From: an uncultured Acidimicrobiaceae bacterium
GTDB lineage: Bacteria; Actinomycetota; Acidimicrobiia; Spongiisociales; UBA5794
Assembly (NCBI GenBank): GCA_947258985.1
Contig: CAMYKI010000012.1
Span: 1 to 64,000 of the forward strand
Direction of reading: 5' to 3'
DNA length: 64,000 bases
Position numbers and translations under genes: made by a program. The notes under the pieces were generated by a model, which ran no database searches, was not told the DNA's origin, and was given only the letters and a program-made list of their open reading frames with translations. Below, piece by piece: positions 53,480 to 62,707 of this stretch. How positions within the stretch are numbered: position 1 is the stretch's first letter; every line of letters begins with the position of its first letter.

Positions 53480-54564
53480 AAAAGACACCAACAAAGATGG
53501 CCGACGGTCGCGAGCTCATCTACTACGACGAGGATGAGTCGGCGATTCGCGAAACCTCGGATCTGCGTGACCTTCCCGACCTCCAGGTCACGTCGGAGGT
53601 CCGTCACGACCCGATTCTGGATGAGTGGGTCGTGGTTGCCTCCCACCGGCAGACGCGCACCTTCCTGCCTCCGACGAACCAGTGCCCACTCTGTGCCACC
53701 AACGCGGACAATGCGACCGAGATCCCGGCCGACGACTACGACGTCGTTGTGTTCGAGAACCGTTTCCCGAGCCTGGCCCTCAATGCGCTCGACGTGGATC
53801 CCAAGGTCCCGGTCGATTCCGATCTTGTGGAGCGCCGCCCGGCTCGGGGCCGCTGCGAGGTGGTGGTCTTCACCAGCAACCATGACAGGTCCTTCTCCCA
53901 GCTCCCCGTCGAGCGGGTCCGGACTGTCCTGGACGTTTGGGCAGATCGCACCGCCGAACTGAGTGCGATGCCGGGAATCGAGCAGGTGTTCCCGTTCGAG
54001 AACTGTGGTGTGGAGATAGGTGTCACGCTGAGCCACCCCCACGGCCAGATCTACTCGTATCCGTTTGTGACGCCGAAGACCAACCGCATGCTGCGTAGCG
54101 CCAGGCGCCACATGGAGGAAACCGGTCGGAATCTCTTCGCCGACGTGCTTGCTGCGGAGCGTAGGCTGAAGGCGAGAGTGGTCGCAGAGAACGACAACTG
54201 GACGGCGTTCGTGCCTTCGGCGGCGCGCTGGCCGATCGATCTCCACATCTACCCCCACCGCCGGATGGCCGATATGACGCAACTGACCGAAGCCGAGCGG
54301 GATGACTTCGCCGAGATGTACCTGGGGATTCTCCAGAAGCTCGACTCTCTCTACGGCAAGCCGCTTCCGTACATTGCGGGCTGGCACCAGGCTCCGGTCA
54401 ATCGAGATCGAGATCTTGCGTACCTGCATCTGGAGTTGCTCTCGGTGCAACGATCCGCCGACAAGCTGAAGTACCTTGCCGGCTCCGAGTCTGGCATGGC
54501 AGTCTGGATCAACGACGCCACGCCAGAGCGGATCGCCGAGATGCTGCGTGAGGCGGGGACGTGA
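53476..54564 (+). CDS. galT: Galactose-1-phosphate uridylyltransferase
   Basis: A 362-residue enzyme. The active-site HPHGQ occurs at residues 187-191 in TLSHPHGQIYSYP, H189 being the uridylylated His. CPLC (70-73) with later His residues forms the usual metal site. FENRFPSL, FENCGVEIG and the C-terminal GWHQAPV complete the GalT pattern. It exchanges UDP-glucose and galactose-1-phosphate for UDP-galactose and glucose-1-phosphate. Its start overlaps the DeoR stop and its end overlaps galK, each by ATGA or an equivalent 4-bp overlap. Confidence 0.95.
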   Translation: MKKTPTKMADGRELIYYDEDESAIRETSDLRDLPDLQVTSEVRHDPILDEWVVVASHRQTRTFLPPTNQCPLCATNADNATEIPADDYDVVVFENRFPSLALNALDVDPKVPVDSDLVERRPARGRCEVVVFTSNHDRSFSQLPVERVRTVLDVWADRTAELSAMPGIEQVFPFENCGVEIGVTLSHPHGQIYSYPFVTPKTNRMLRSARRHMEETGRNLFADVLAAERRLKARVVAENDNWTAFVPSAARWPIDLHIYPHRRMADMTQLTEAERDDFAEMYLGILQKLDSLYGKPLPYIAGWHQAPVNRDRDLAYLHLELLSVQRSADKLKYLAGSESGMAVWINDATPERIAEMLREAGT

Positions 54565-55694
54565 ACGGTGCGGCCAGACTCTTTCGGTGGATATACGAAT
54601 CCGAGCCGGATGGTGTCTGGGCTGCACCCGGGAGAGTCAACCTGATCGGTGAGCACACCGACTACAACGATGGCCTCGTGCTTCCCTTCGCCCTGCAGGA
54701 ACGCACCTTGGCAGCTATCAAGCAGCGAGACGATGGGCTCATCCGGATCTGCTCTTCACAGAATCCCAATGAAATCATCGGCATACCGACCAAGGAACTT
54801 GCTCCAGGCTGGCCCGCTGGATGGTCGGGCTACGTTGCGGGAGTCCCGTGGGCGTTGGAGACCGACATCGGGTTTGATGTCGCCATCGACAGCTCGGTAC
54901 CGGTGGGATCTGGGCTTTCGTCTTCGGCCGCCCTGATTTGCGCCGTGGGTCTCGGACTGAACGAGCTCTTCGGTCTCGGCTTCAGCCGGCGTGAGCTGGC
55001 CCGTCGCACCCATTTGACTGAGAACGAGTACGTCGGTGCTCCCACCGGCGGTATGGATCAGATCGCATCGCTGTTGTGCATCGAAGGGCATGCCATCTTG
55101 TACGACGTTCGGGCCGACTCAGTGGACCAAATCCATTTTGATCCGATCGGCGCCGGTTTCGAGGTTGTGGTCGTTGACACCATGGTGCGTCACGGCCACG
55201 CCGGCGGCGAGTATGCCGCTCGCCGTGAGGACTGTGAGCTTTCCGCGGCGAAGCTGGGTGTCGCCACCTTGCGCGACGTGGCGTATGCCGATCTCGACTC
55301 GGCCTTGGACAAGCTCGGAGATGAGCAATTGATCAAGCGGACCCGGCATGTCGTGACAGAGAACCAGCGGGTGCTGGACACTGCTGCCGCTCTCGATGCC
55401 GACGACTGGCCGGCAGTAGGTGAGTTGCTGACGGCGGCACACACCTCGATACGCGATGATTTCGAAGCCAGTTGCGTAGAACTCGACATCGCCGTCGACA
55501 TGCTGCTCGACTCCGGCGCCCTCGGGGCGAGAATGACGGGCGGCGGATTTGGAGGCGCCGCTATTGCTCTCGTAGCCACCGAAAAGTCCGAGTCGGCCCG
55601 CCGCACTGTGCGGTCGGTGTTTGCCGACAACGGCTTCGTTCCACCTCACATTTTCACGGTTGTGCCTTCGGCCGGGGCAACCCGGATCGCCTGA
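54561..55694 (+). CDS. galK: Galactokinase
   Basis: A 377-residue GHMP kinase, starting at GTG in the galT overlap. The galactokinase signature GRVNLIGEHTDYNDG is at about residues 23-37, the ATP loop VGSGLSSSAAL at about 114-124, and GHMP motif 3 MTGGGFGGAAIAL near 320. It phosphorylates galactose to galactose-1-phosphate for GalT. Length and motif order are standard. It is followed 17 bp later by an unassigned gene with its own AAGGAG site. Confidence 0.95.
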   Translation: MNGAARLFRWIYESEPDGVWAAPGRVNLIGEHTDYNDGLVLPFALQERTLAAIKQRDDGLIRICSSQNPNEIIGIPTKELAPGWPAGWSGYVAGVPWALETDIGFDVAIDSSVPVGSGLSSSAALICAVGLGLNELFGLGFSRRELARRTHLTENEYVGAPTGGMDQIASLLCIEGHAILYDVRADSVDQIHFDPIGAGFEVVVVDTMVRHGHAGGEYAARREDCELSAAKLGVATLRDVAYADLDSALDKLGDEQLIKRTRHVVTENQRVLDTAAALDADDWPAVGELLTAAHTSIRDDFEASCVELDIAVDMLLDSGALGARMTGGGFGGAAIALVATEKSESARRTVRSVFADNGFVPPHIFTVVPSAGATRIA

Positions 55695-55711
55695 AATCGC
55701 AAGGAGCGGCA

Positions 55712-57238
55712 ATGGACAGTAAGCGGTTCTCGCTTTATGGGAACACGATCACGCCTGCGCAGGATCGCAAGGCGTTGAAGTGGCAGGACATGTTCGTCAA
55801 GCAGTTTGGGTTTGACCCCGACGAACACTACGAGCTCAGTGTTCACGACAACTCCTACCTGGGTGATGTGCTCGGGATACGTGATATCAGGCGTGACGGC
55901 AGTGGGGACCCGATCGATCCCGAGACCGGGGTGATCATCTCGACGATCAGGATGGGTTTTGGCCACTACCGCATCGCCATGGCAGGCGCTTCGGCTGCAC
56001 GGGCGATGGGGTTCACACCTCTATGGCTGGACCTGCTCGGAATCCCGGGCGTCCCTTCTGACGTGATCAACTGGTGGAACACCAACTACAGCAAGTACTC
56101 CCGGGTATCGCAGCGGTCGAAGCTGTTCAACAAGTACGTGTGGGAATCGGTGACTTCCGGTGATCGCACCCTTCCCGGACTCAACTGGGCGCTCAACAAC
56201 TATGCGATCGGGTGGCCTTGGCGTTTCCTCAAAGCCAACGCTCGTGACTATCGCAAGAGTGAGCTGTTCGCACCGCTGCACAAGGCCCTCCCATCCGAGA
56301 TGCCGATCCTGACCGCACATATGTGGAACTGCATGGGGGCGGTGTCGGGCGGGATGACCAATGTCGTAGACATGATGTTCGACAACTGGCCGATGGCGTT
56401 CCAGTTGACGGAAGGCGCCACCCATGCCGTGCAGTCACCCTCGGGGTACTACGGCTTCCGCATCATGAACCAGTTTGATGAGAAGGATCGGCTGCTCAAC
56501 CCGACGCCGGCGGATGCGATCGAATTTGTCGGCCACCACGTTGACCACGAGCTGGTGGAGAACATCGAAGTGGATTGTGAGGCCCGGATGAGCCGCATGA
56601 GCGATGGTGAGCCGCGACGCTTCCTCCTCACGATGGGCGGCGCCGGAGCGCAGCGGGAGCTCTTCAAGGCCATCGTCGATCACTGTCTGCCCATGATCGA
56701 GCGAGGCGAACTGACGCTGTTCGTCAACCTGGGCGATCACGCCGACAACTGGGATTGGCTCGAAGGCGAGCTGGGGACGACTCCGGTCACGACACATTTC
56801 GATTGGGAGGAAACCAGGACTTTTGCTGATGGGATCAGGGACGGTTCGACCAGCGGGTTGCATGTGTTCTTGTACGACAACACCTTTCACGGCGTTTACG
56901 CCAGCAACTATCTGATGCGCGTATCGGATGTCTTGATCACGAAACCATCGGAGCTGGCGTTCTACCCGATTCCCAAAATCTTCAACGAGCGAGTGGGTGC
57001 CCATGAGGCATGGGGGGCAATCCGCAGCGCGGAACTGGGCGATGGGACCATCGAGACCCGCACCATCCCGCGCACCTTGCAGGCGATCGATCTGATGACC
57101 AAGGAGCAGGATCTGATGACGATGTTCTGCGACATGATCGTCAAGAACAAGGGCATTGGGATCTACGACGGCGCCTACAAGTGCGTTGAGCTGGCGACCG
57201 GGAAGAGGTTCGCCCGGGAGGAACTGGTCAGCTCTTAG
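55712..57238 (+). CDS. Putative GT-B-fold glycosyltransferase-like protein, unknown function
   Basis: A 508-residue soluble protein from the ATG behind AAGGAG. No family was assigned with certainty. RMGFGHYRIAMAGASAARAMG (about residues 72-92) resembles the acceptor-side loop of GT28/MurG-like enzymes. FLLTMGGAGAQRELF and, later, DVLITKPSELAFYP resemble the interdomain start and nucleotide-sugar end of that GT-B family. As the last gene of a galactose operon it might use UDP-galactose or UDP-glucose, or act on the imported glycoside. The 3' end overlaps the convergent regulator gene by 11 bp. Glycosyltransferase activity is inference from motif shape only. Confidence 0.55.
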   Translation: MDSKRFSLYGNTITPAQDRKALKWQDMFVKQFGFDPDEHYELSVHDNSYLGDVLGIRDIRRDGSGDPIDPETGVIISTIRMGFGHYRIAMAGASAARAMGFTPLWLDLLGIPGVPSDVINWWNTNYSKYSRVSQRSKLFNKYVWESVTSGDRTLPGLNWALNNYAIGWPWRFLKANARDYRKSELFAPLHKALPSEMPILTAHMWNCMGAVSGGMTNVVDMMFDNWPMAFQLTEGATHAVQSPSGYYGFRIMNQFDEKDRLLNPTPADAIEFVGHHVDHELVENIEVDCEARMSRMSDGEPRRFLLTMGGAGAQRELFKAIVDHCLPMIERGELTLFVNLGDHADNWDWLEGELGTTPVTTHFDWEETRTFADGIRDGSTSGLHVFLYDNTFHGVYASNYLMRVSDVLITKPSELAFYPIPKIFNERVGAHEAWGAIRSAELGDGTIETRTIPRTLQAIDLMTKEQDLMTMFCDMIVKNKGIGIYDGAYKCVELATGKRFAREELVSS

Positions 57239-60200
57239 TGGGGAGTTCCAAGCCGACGTATTTGGCGGCGTAGGCGACAATCCGCTCGAACGACATTGTC
57301 GATCCCTCGTTGCGCGCCCGGTCGAACCGATCGCCCAAGACCGCACGCATGACCCCGGTCCGCTTCTCGAGCTGTTGTCGCTGCCACACCATCGTGACGA
57401 TGCCGCATTGTTCATATCCAGCGAGCGCCGCGGAATACAGGAGGGCCGCAGCCTCGTAGTCCGTCATCGAAAACGCGGCGTCGGCAACGATGTAGACCAC
57501 TTCGGCTGTGTCGGCAAGAGACTCATATCCGATGCTCATCTCCATCGACCGGCGGAGGAACGCCAGTGCCGTATTGATGTCACCCACGGCGATGCTGTAC
57601 ATCGCCTGCATCGTCGCCACGTCTCTCCTCAGACCCGGCGAACCGGTCGCGTCGACACACCTGTCGATCTCTGCAAGGGCGAGCAGCGCCCTCTCCGGTT
57701 CGCCCTTGGCAATCGCGGTCAGGAATCTAACAAGGTGATACATGAACAGCTCACTGGCGCCGAACTGGATGACGTACTGGTCTTCGTTGGCGAGCATCCG
57801 CTCCGCTTCGGCGAGATTTCCGGCGCATTGCTCGATCCACGCCCCGTACAAGTTGGCCGTGTAGTCGACAAAGCGATGGTCGGCCTTCGGATCTTGCCCT
57901 GCAAGCTCCCTCATTCGCTCGAGAACGCCGCGGGCCGTCGAGAAGCTCCCGGACCGAGCCAGCTGGAATGCGTAGAGGCCGAGCACATCTGTTGCCCGAG
58001 GATCGGCGGAGGAAACCAGGAGCTCACAGGACTCTTCGAAAAGGGGGAGCGCGCTCGACATATTGCCGGCCCGGACGGCGGCCATAGCTTCGTAGCCTCG
58101 TGCAACTCCCATGGTCCCGAAGTCCTCCGCTTCGGCGGCCTCCTCGAACAGAGACCCGGCCATATCGCGAGCTGCCGCATAGTCACCAAACATCATGAGA
58201 TCACCAACCTGCATCCAGCGCAGTAGTCGGCGCCGATGCGATCGTTCGCCATCGAGTTCGTCGAGGGCTCGTGCAACAGTCGAACCGGCCTCCACGTTCA
58301 GGTTTGACGCGTTTAGGTAGCCGCGGAACTCGATTGTGGTGTCAGCGCAGACGTCAGCATCGTGCGCCTCGCGCGACCACTCCAGGACGGCCCGAAAGGT
58401 GGCTTGTTCGTTGTGGCGCCACTGGTACCAGGCTTGATAGTCGGCGCGTGGATAGCCGTCTTCCGACTCAGGTCCATGTGCGTTCAGAAACGTGGCCAGC
58501 CGTCTCATCGTTGAAGTCATCTCGCCGCTGTTGTCGAGGTGAGTCTCCGCGTAAGACCGAATCGTCTCCAACATGCGGAATCGATCGCTCGACGGTTCGG
58601 GTAGTTCAATCAGCGAAGCATCAACGAGCTGATCCAGGCAGGACGTGACATGCTCGGGTTTGAGCGGCTCGAACCCGCAGACATGGCGGGCTCCAGCCAC
58701 GGTGAAGCTTCCAGCAAACGCAGCAAGGCGTCTGAATACCGCGCGCTCTTCACCTGTGAGAAGGTCGTGGCTCCAGTCCACCATGGCGCGCAACGTCTGA
58801 TGACGGCGGGGGGCTGTGCGTGCCCCTCGGGTGAGCAGCTCGTATCGGTCGCCTATGCCGTCGGCGATCCGGTCAAGGGCCATCGTGCTCATGCGGGCAG
58901 CCGCCAGCTCAATTGCGAGGGGTATGCCGTCGAGCTGTCTGCAGATGGTTGCGATGTGTTCGCTGTTGGCATCGGCCAGCCCGAATTGCGGATTCAGCAG
59001 CCTGGCTCGATCGACAAACAAGCGCACTGCCTCGGAGGCTGCAAACTCCCCATGGTCGGGAAGGGTCAGCGGGGGTACACGCATCAGAGCCTCGCCCGCA
59101 ACGCCAAGCGGTTCCCGGCTTGTTGCCAGGATGCTGACATCCGGAGCAGCCAGCAGAATCGACTGGGCAAACTCAGCCGCACCGTCGATGAGGTGCTCAC
59201 AGTTGTCGAGCACCATCAGCACCATCTGATCTCGCAGGCAGCCGGCAACTGCCTCGAGTGGGTCCTGACGCGGGCTCATGCTTGCGCCGATGACTCCGGC
59301 CGCGGTGCCGGGGATGAGAGTCCCTTCGGCCAGCGGTGCCAGGTCGAGCCACCAGATACCGTCCGGGAACACATCCGCCAGCTCCGTAGCCACGCGTATT
59401 CCGAGACTCGTCTTCCCGATGCCGCCTGTACCGGTCAGCGTCACGAGACGGTGCCCCGAGAGTCGGTGTGCCACAGCGTCGATTTCCGTCTCGCGCCCCA
59501 CAAAGGACGACAGACGTTGCGGCAGATTGCTTGGTGTTCGGGCGGCACGTGTTGGCTTGCCGACGCCGGGATCCTCGGTGAGGATCTTGGCTTCGAGAGC
59601 GGTCAGCATGGCGCTCGGTTCGAGCCCGGTTTCCTCTCCAATCTGGCGCCGGTATTCCTCGAAACAATGCAACGCCTCGGGCTGACGGTCACACCGGTAG
59701 AGCGCCAGCATTAGTTGACCGAGGAGGCGCTCCCGCTGCGGATGTTGTGCCACCAGTGACTCCAGCTCGGCCGTCACCTCACAGTGCCTTCCCAGCTCGA
59801 GTTCGCAGTCGATACGGTCTTCCGTTGCTGCCAGTCGCGCTTCTTCGAGATGAACCCGTTCTGCGGTGACGGCGGGACCGTCCCCGGCGCCCGACAACGC
59901 CGTGCCCCGCCACATGGCTATAGCTTCCCGCAGCAGCGCCGCCGAGTGGCCATGGTTGTCCGTTGCCTGCGCCCGGTGAACCAGTGCTCGAAATCGGTCC
60001 CAGTCGAGTTCGTCCTTGTCGACACGAAGGACGTAACCGCCGGGTTGTGTGGTCAGTCGGGTTTCGTCCTCCAGCGCCCTCCGGAGGCGTGAGATGTACT
60101 GCTGGACGATGTTCTTTGCCGACGAGGGTGGATCGTCACCCCACAATTCGTCGATGAGCCGCCCCATGGACACCGGCTCGTTGGCCAGACAAAGCAACAC

Positions 60201-60290
60201 CGCGAAGAGATGACGTTCCGCCGGTCCCCCCAGCGGTAGCTCCCGGCCCCCGTGCTCCACTTGGAGCGGTCCCAGAATCCGGAACTCCAT
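57228..60290 (-). CDS. SARP/AfsR-type regulator with NB-ARC ATPase and TPR domains
   Basis: A regulator of about 1020 residues. The ATG at 60290 gives MEFRILGPLQVEHGGRELPLGG, the standard OmpR-like winged-helix start of SARPs; an upstream in-frame extension has no domain. The bacterial transcriptional-activation domain covers about 97-245. An STAND/NB-ARC ATPase follows: SSFVGRETEID, Walker A GTGGIGKTS, and Walker B-like MVLDNCEHLID, then LATSREPLG. The C-terminal 450 residues are helical, Ala/Glu-rich TPR-like repeats. Such proteins activate nearby metabolic or secondary-metabolite genes. It is divergent from the flavodoxin-lipoprotein cluster, an obvious candidate target. Confidence 0.9.
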   Translation of the reverse strand: MEFRILGPLQVEHGGRELPLGGPAERHLFAVLLCLANEPVSMGRLIDELWGDDPPSSAKNIVQQYISRLRRALEDETRLTTQPGGYVLRVDKDELDWDRFRALVHRAQATDNHGHSAALLREAIAMWRGTALSGAGDGPAVTAERVHLEEARLAATEDRIDCELELGRHCEVTAELESLVAQHPQRERLLGQLMLALYRCDRQPEALHCFEEYRRQIGEETGLEPSAMLTALEAKILTEDPGVGKPTRAARTPSNLPQRLSSFVGRETEIDAVAHRLSGHRLVTLTGTGGIGKTSLGIRVATELADVFPDGIWWLDLAPLAEGTLIPGTAAGVIGASMSPRQDPLEAVAGCLRDQMVLMVLDNCEHLIDGAAEFAQSILLAAPDVSILATSREPLGVAGEALMRVPPLTLPDHGEFAASEAVRLFVDRARLLNPQFGLADANSEHIATICRQLDGIPLAIELAAARMSTMALDRIADGIGDRYELLTRGARTAPRRHQTLRAMVDWSHDLLTGEERAVFRRLAAFAGSFTVAGARHVCGFEPLKPEHVTSCLDQLVDASLIELPEPSSDRFRMLETIRSYAETHLDNSGEMTSTMRRLATFLNAHGPESEDGYPRADYQAWYQWRHNEQATFRAVLEWSREAHDADVCADTTIEFRGYLNASNLNVEAGSTVARALDELDGERSHRRRLLRWMQVGDLMMFGDYAAARDMAGSLFEEAAEAEDFGTMGVARGYEAMAAVRAGNMSSALPLFEESCELLVSSADPRATDVLGLYAFQLARSGSFSTARGVLERMRELAGQDPKADHRFVDYTANLYGAWIEQCAGNLAEAERMLANEDQYVIQFGASELFMYHLVRFLTAIAKGEPERALLALAEIDRCVDATGSPGLRRDVATMQAMYSIAVGDINTALAFLRRSMEMSIGYESLADTAEVVYIVADAAFSMTDYEAAALLYSAALAGYEQCGIVTMVWQRQQLEKRTGVMRAVLGDRFDRARNEGSTMSFERIVAYAAKYVGLELPTKS

Positions 60291-60402
60291 ACACAGATCG
60301 TACGCGGTATCCCCGGCTGCGGGAACCCGCAGATTGAGGCCGTTCAGCGTTCCTAAAGCGGCCGCCACCATCCTGAAGAAACCGATCGGAAAGGAGGACG
60401 AA

Positions 60403-60894
60403 ATGTCGAAGAATCAGACAACCGAAAAAGCTGGAACCGTGGTTGTCGTCTGTGAGAGCCAGCGGGGTCGTGCGGCTGCAGTCACCGAGGCGGCGCGGGA
60501 TGCGATCAGGGAGCGGGGCTACGACGCCACGGTCGGTGTCATCGACGATCTGGCGTCGTCGACTATTGCATCGGCCGATGCCCTGATCGCGGGATGCTGG
60601 ATGCCCGGCAAGGCGCCGTTCGGGGACGAGCCGATGCAGCGCATGGTGAGGTGGATCGACTCGCTGGAGCCGTTGGACGGAAAGCCGATCGGCGTATTCT
60701 GCACGTATCGGTTCTTCCCGCACACGTTTGCGGACACGGCAACACGGACGGCCGAGACCGAATATCTGCTGCAGGCCAAGTTCGAAGAGAAGGGCGGCAA
60801 GGTCGCCTCGAAGCGGGCGATCCACGTCAACTCCATCGAGGAAGACACCGCTGCACTTGTCGACACCGTGATGGAACACATACCGGCGGCATGA
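60403..60894 (+). CDS. Flavodoxin-like protein
   Basis: A 163-residue protein with a strong AAAGGAGG site before its ATG. A flavodoxin fold is suggested by VVVVCESQRGRAAAVTEAARDAIRERG (first strand, phosphate loop and helix) and by ADALIAGCWMPGKAPFGDEPM as the second FMN loop. The phosphate loop lacks the classical TxTGxT residues, so FMN binding is uncertain. It may be a small electron carrier or a flavin-dependent reductase. It begins a plus-strand run of small genes; the next starts 1 bp after its stop. Confidence 0.7.
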   Translation: MSKNQTTEKAGTVVVVCESQRGRAAAVTEAARDAIRERGYDATVGVIDDLASSTIASADALIAGCWMPGKAPFGDEPMQRMVRWIDSLEPLDGKPIGVFCTYRFFPHTFADTATRTAETEYLLQAKFEEKGGKVASKRAIHVNSIEEDTAALVDTVMEHIPAA

Positions 60895-60895
60895 C

Positions 60896-61492
60896 ATGTT
60901 TCGCCTGAGACGCTGCAGCGTGTTGGTCGGCGTGATTGCGCTGGCGGGATCGAGTTGCGGCGGTGATGGATCGGCGACGCCCGCCGAACCGGTGGTAGGC
61001 GGTGACTTGGTTCTGGTGATGCAGCCGGGGGAAGGCAGCGCCACCAATACAGGCCGGTACTTCGTGGAGTTGTTTGATTGGGAGGGCAACTGGGGTGTGA
61101 AGGAGGGGACCGCGAATCACGTCGGTTGGATCGAGGCCAGGTACGGTCCGAGACACGTCGTGACGTTCACAGCGGCTCGTGATAACCCGCGAGGCGGCGA
61201 GCCGGAGTTCTGTTTCATTGTCTTTCCCGGTGGCGGCGGATGCGGGCTCGATCCCACCGAGGCGGCCATCTACGGGTGGGGCGAGGATTCGGCGGAACTC
61301 TTCGCTGGGTCTACTGGTGCCGAAGCTGTAATCACCACCGAGGCCGGAAGAACGGTTTCGATCTTGACCGTCGAAGGCTACGCCGTTGCCGAATGGCCGG
61401 GTGACTGGGGTGGACCGGAGTCCGTCAGCTATTACGCCGCCGATGGAGAGCTTTTGACGACTCTCGAGTTTCAGCCCGACCTTGGGGAGTAG
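60896..61492 (+). CDS. Lipoprotein of unknown function
   Basis: A 198-residue protein starting at the ATG 1 bp after the flavodoxin stop. The signal peptide MFRLRRCSVLVGVIALAG leads to a lipobox-like AGSSC at about residue 21. The mature part is predicted to be beta-rich, with many Gly and aromatic residues, and includes a Cys pair in FCFIVFPGGGGC that may form a disulfide outside the cell. No family was recognised. It probably forms an operon with its neighbours. Confidence 0.7.
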   Translation: MFRLRRCSVLVGVIALAGSSCGGDGSATPAEPVVGGDLVLVMQPGEGSATNTGRYFVELFDWEGNWGVKEGTANHVGWIEARYGPRHVVTFTAARDNPRGGEPEFCFIVFPGGGGCGLDPTEAAIYGWGEDSAELFAGSTGAEAVITTEAGRTVSILTVEGYAVAEWPGDWGGPESVSYYAADGELLTTLEFQPDLGE

Positions 61493-61496
61493 AGAG

Positions 61497-62057
61497 ATGC
61501 GGGTCTTGCTGGTCGCCGTGGTTCTGGTAGTAGGCGCTTGCAGCGACGCAGGCAGTTCCGATGATGCGGCTCATCTTACGGACGGCGCGGTCGTGACGCT
61601 CACCTTCGACGGGACGGGTTGCCACTACGACGGCCCGGAAAAGGTGCCGGAGGGCACCGTCGACTTACGATTCTCCAACACATCGGACCAGCCCTTTGCC
61701 GTAGCTGCGATGTCGGTCAATGAATATGCGCTCGCGGACTTCTTGCGTGAAGGGCAGGTTGGAACCGATTGGGACATACCCACGGGCCATCCCCGCTCCG
61801 GCGGCCTCGAGTGGCACAACCGGTGGCCCCTCGTACCCGTAGGAGAGTCTCATGAGTTCAGCTGGCTGCTGCCGGCGGGGACGTACTACTTCGACTGTGT
61901 ACTCAACCTCGACCAGGTGTGGCGGGTAGCGCAGCTCGAAGTGGAGGCCGTAGCGAGCGGGGCGACGGGTGTCACCACCCCGCCGACCCACAACGCGGGT
62001 GGTGGTCTGCTGCTCGCCATGGAACGGGCTCAGGACCCGGTGTCGAAGCTGAGATGA
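61497..62057 (+). CDS. Lipoprotein with a cupredoxin-like beta-sandwich, unknown function
   Basis: A 186-residue protein from the ATG behind GGGGAG. The short signal MRVLLVAVVLVVGAC has a good lipobox. The mature part (about 25-150) resembles cupredoxin-like sandwiches: VTLTFDGTGCHYDGPEKVPEGTVDLRFSN, and LLPAGTYYFDCVL near the end, with two Cys residues that could pair. No clear copper-ligand set is visible, so metal binding is doubtful. The C-terminal tail is Thr/Pro/Gly-rich. It lies 4 bp after the preceding lipoprotein gene. Confidence 0.65.
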   Translation: MRVLLVAVVLVVGACSDAGSSDDAAHLTDGAVVTLTFDGTGCHYDGPEKVPEGTVDLRFSNTSDQPFAVAAMSVNEYALADFLREGQVGTDWDIPTGHPRSGGLEWHNRWPLVPVGESHEFSWLLPAGTYYFDCVLNLDQVWRVAQLEVEAVASGATGVTTPPTHNAGGGLLLAMERAQDPVSKLR

Positions 62058-62182
62058 TGCTGGGGCCGACGGCCAACCGTGCAGCCTTGCGACGGTTCTC
62101 GAGCCAATCGCTTGACCTCGGAACGCCCCCCGTCGTGGCTGAGCCTGCCGGTATCGTTGAGGCAGTCGGGTGAGGAGAGTCA

Positions 62183-62662
62183 ATGCGAGTGCTGGTGGCT
62201 TATGGGTCGAAGATGGGCGGTACCCGGGGTGTGGCAGAGATGCTCGGTGCCGACCTGGCTGACCTGGGCTACGAGGTTGACGTCCGTCCCGCCAAGGAAA
62301 CTACCGATATTGAGCCGTACGAGGCCGTCATCGTCGGCGGTGCCCTCTACTACTTCGTGTCCTGGCACAAGGACGCCCGAGCCTTCCTGAAACGGCATCG
62401 GGCCGCTCTCCGGCAACGCCCGGTGTGGCTGTTCAGCAGCGGGCCGCTCGACGAGTCGGCTACGCAGAAAGAGATCCCGCCGGTCCGTTCGGTGCGCAAG
62501 GAGATCGACCATGTAGGTGCACGTGGTCACGTCACCTTCGGGGGCCGTCTCGAGGAAAAGAGTGGGAGCCTCCCCCTTGGCGACTGGCGGGATCCCGAGC
62601 ATGTTCGCCGGTGGGCGGAAGCCATCGCAGGGGAGCTGGCCGCCTCTGGATCGGTTGACTGA
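62183..62662 (+). CDS. Flavodoxin-domain protein (HemG/protoporphyrinogen-oxidase-like)
   Basis: A 159-residue protein; the ATG follows GAGGAG. VLVAYGSKMGGTRGVAEMLGADL is the flavodoxin_5 start, with the FMN phosphate loop in GSKMGGTRG. AVIVGGALYYFVSWHKDARAFL resembles the HemG-type second loop. Proteins of this family range from menaquinone-dependent protoporphyrinogen oxidase to general FMN reductases. No haem genes are nearby, so the specific role is open. It is preceded by 125 bp without a recognisable promoter or gene. Confidence 0.78.
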   Translation: MRVLVAYGSKMGGTRGVAEMLGADLADLGYEVDVRPAKETTDIEPYEAVIVGGALYYFVSWHKDARAFLKRHRAALRQRPVWLFSSGPLDESATQKEIPPVRSVRKEIDHVGARGHVTFGGRLEEKSGSLPLGDWRDPEHVRRWAEAIAGELAASGSVD

Positions 62663-62707
62663 CCAACCGGTGTGGAGCCTCGGTACCCGTCGCCTACAGT
62701 TGCTCCC

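Noticed and set aside
53449-54627. Long open frame on the minus strand opposite galT
   Set aside because: galT on the plus strand has all its family motifs; the opposite frame shows none.
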